DNA of 6,571 nucleotides from Ruminococcus flavefaciens (GTDB lineage: Bacteria > Bacillota > Clostridia > Oscillospirales > Ruminococcaceae): assembly GCA_002310115.1 (NCBI GenBank), contig DBYI01000031.1:1-6571 (forward strand), read 5' to 3'. Below the pieces are notes generated by a model that was not told the DNA's origin, made no database searches, and saw nothing but the letters and a program-made list of their open reading frames with translations. The position numbers and the translations under genes are program-made. Shown here in pieces: positions 5,310-6,571 of the stretch. The number at the start of each line of letters is the position of its first letter. Position 1 is the first letter of the stretch.

Positions 5310-5672
5310 ATGAATAATATTAAAAGACTTGAAGTTGATGAGTTTTGGGCAGATTCAACTGTTATTGAAGCTGGTGATTATGTTTTTGTCGGATATTGTA
5401 TGGGCAATGAAGGGCAATCAATTGAAGCTCAGATAGACGGTGCGTTTTGTACATTGAAAAACAGGCTTGCTATGGCAGGTCTTAAATTAGATTCAGTAGT
5501 AAAGATGGATTGTCTGTTCAAAAATATCAGTGATCTTAATTATCTTCCCGATATTATCAAAAAGCATTTTAACGGAAAATATCCAACAAGGAAAGCGTAT
5601 ACAACAGACTTTATCAGAGATGGCATTCTTTTTCAAATTGATGCAATAGCTTATAAAGGCAAAGTCATTTAA
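5310..5672 (+). CDS. RidA/YjgF/YER057c/UK114-family protein
   Basis: The 120-residue length fits this family of trimeric cytoplasmic proteins, whose RidA members hydrolyse reactive 2-aminoacrylate and related enamines or imines made by PLP enzymes. Visible marks are the helix QIDGAFCTLKNRLAMAGLKL (about 41-60), VVKMDCLFKNISDL (about 63-76), and the C-terminal YPTRKAYTTD with R94 at the catalytic arginine position (R105 in E. coli RidA), then FQIDAIAYKG. The last motif usually reads IEAIA; here D111 replaces the glutamate, which may alter substrate choice or activity. The protein may therefore belong to an Rid subgroup other than RidA, so no symbol is given. AAAGGAG at 5294-5300 supports the ATG at 5310. 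The interrupted gene follows after 44 bp and may be co-transcribed. Confidence 0.88.
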   Translation: MNNIKRLEVDEFWADSTVIEAGDYVFVGYCMGNEGQSIEAQIDGAFCTLKNRLAMAGLKLDSVVKMDCLFKNISDLNYLPDIIKKHFNGKYPTRKAYTTDFIRDGILFQIDAIAYKGKVI

Positions 5673-5716
5673 AGTCGATGAAAAAGTCATAAATTGAATT
5701 GAAATATGGAGCTATT

Positions 5717-6571
5717 ATGGGAAACTTTTTTACATCAACTCAGATATATAATAATGAAAAACTAAACAGAGAAGAATTTATAGAGTATTTCTGCAGAAAA
5801 ATGGCTGAAGAAGGATATGTAACCTGTGACAGCGATGAAAGCGAACTCTCATATATATTGAGATTTGCTGATAACTGCAAATGGGTAACTATAACTTCTG
5901 AAGCATATGAGCAAGGTAATGAAGTATCCAAAAAGGATACAGGCAGAATAGCTAAAATGCTTGGGGCACCCTGTGTTAACACAGTTGTTATTGACAGTGA
6001 CTGTGCTATCCTTGAATTATATGACAAAAACGGTAAAAAAGCTGATATGTTTACCATAGGACGAGCTGATGATTATTTCGGTGACGGTAATCCGCAGCCG
6101 TCGGAAAAGGTATGGAAACCGTTTATAAGCAAGGAAAGTTCATGGGAGCAGTTTACGCAAGTATGCGGCTCTGATGAGGTTTTTGCTTAAGACGGATTAT
6201 CAAAGTTTGCACCAATTATTGGTATGAACTCGTATAATATAACTTTTTCGGCAGAAGATGCAGATGAAATAGATACAAGTTGTGCTTTCCTTGATTTTAA
6301 GTCTGCAAGGTCTTTTATAACTATGTCTCGAGATGGCAAAACTGTGGAAACTCAGCCCCAAAAGTTTACTATCAATGCGGCTTTCAAACAGATATTCGGC
6401 GAAGCGCTGGAACCATATGGATTTAAGGCAATTAAAGGCAGATATCCTTATCTCGTTAGAGTGATAAACAATGAAATATTGCATATTATAACGTTTTATC
6501 CTACTGATCCTAAATATCCGAATGATAAGGCTATTTCAGTTGTAAGCGGTGTTGCTACGATATACAGAAAA
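5717..6571 (+). pseudogene. Unknown-function gene broken by an in-frame TAA; runs off the window edge
   Basis: From the ATG at 5717 (GGAG at 5708-5711) 157 codons end at a TAA at 6188-6190. The same frame then stays open for 127 codons to the last base, with protein-like composition. The junction reads DEVFA-stop-DGLSK; TAA is one base from GAA, and a glutamate would suit this position. The first part (GNFFTSTQI, ELSYILRFADNCKWVTI, VIDSDCAILELYD, RADDYFGD) resembles a conserved but uncharacterised Firmicute protein. The second part (about residues 216-285) recalls DUF4304-like proteins: an AFKQIFGEALEPYGFKAIKG helix, then YLVRVINNEILHIITF. No signal peptide or membrane segment is seen. A TTG at 5699 in the same frame is a poorer start. 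The simplest reading is a recent nonsense mutation; a sequencing error or a real short product remains possible. Confidence 0.7.

Noticed and set aside
5699..5716. TTG at 5699 as the start of the interrupted gene
   Set aside because: The ATG at 5717 has a GGAG site five bases upstream, while the TTG has no suitable site.
6188..6190. Recoding of the internal stop as selenocysteine or pyrrolysine
   Set aside because: The codon is TAA, whereas those systems use TGA and TAG; no recoding structure is apparent downstream.

Overview
The window looks like accessory chromosome from an AT-rich Gram-positive gut or rumen bacterium, most likely Ruminococcus or a close relative. The best evidence is the minus-strand gene at 1602-2891: a secreted BspA-like leucine-rich-repeat protein ending in a type I dockerin of ruminococcal style. 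AGGAGG-type ribosome binding sites, TTGACA/TATAAT-type promoters, a Firmicute lipobox and an Imm49-like protein agree with this. No core housekeeping gene is present, so the genus is an inference.

Left part (1-1600): a small predicted lipoprotein (35-628), a hairpin terminator, then remains of mobile DNA. These are the C-terminal part of a tyrosine recombinase on the minus strand (740-1150, cut off at a stop) and an internal piece of a serine recombinase on the plus strand (1305-about 1590, without the catalytic-serine end). Between them lies a 14-bp perfect hairpin followed by eight T on the minus strand, about 100 bp downstream of an extended -10 box. This is either a small RNA or attenuator, or the terminator of a lost gene.

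Centre (1602-3165): the dockerin-LRR gene with a good minus-strand promoter. Twelve bases away, back to back, is a near-consensus plus-strand promoter that runs straight into a GC-rich hairpin. A short protein-like reading frame on the minus strand (3036-3146) ends just before that hairpin and may be the tail of a lost gene.

Right part (3165-6571), all plus strand: an all-alpha protein resembling Imm49-type immunity proteins with no toxin beside it; about 470 bp of gene debris and spacer; a HAD-superfamily hydrolase with altered acidic motifs; a RidA/YjgF-family protein; and, 44 bp further on, a gene of unknown function broken by a single in-frame TAA, whose downstream frame stays open for 127 codons to the window edge.

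The genes do not form one evident pathway. The overall picture is a patch of surface and secreted proteins, a possible orphan immunity gene and small metabolic or stress proteins, assembled around worn-out recombinases. I did not find a clear new system. The points most worth checking are the nonsense-interrupted gene, the possible small RNA, the divergent promoter pair and the Imm49-like orphan.
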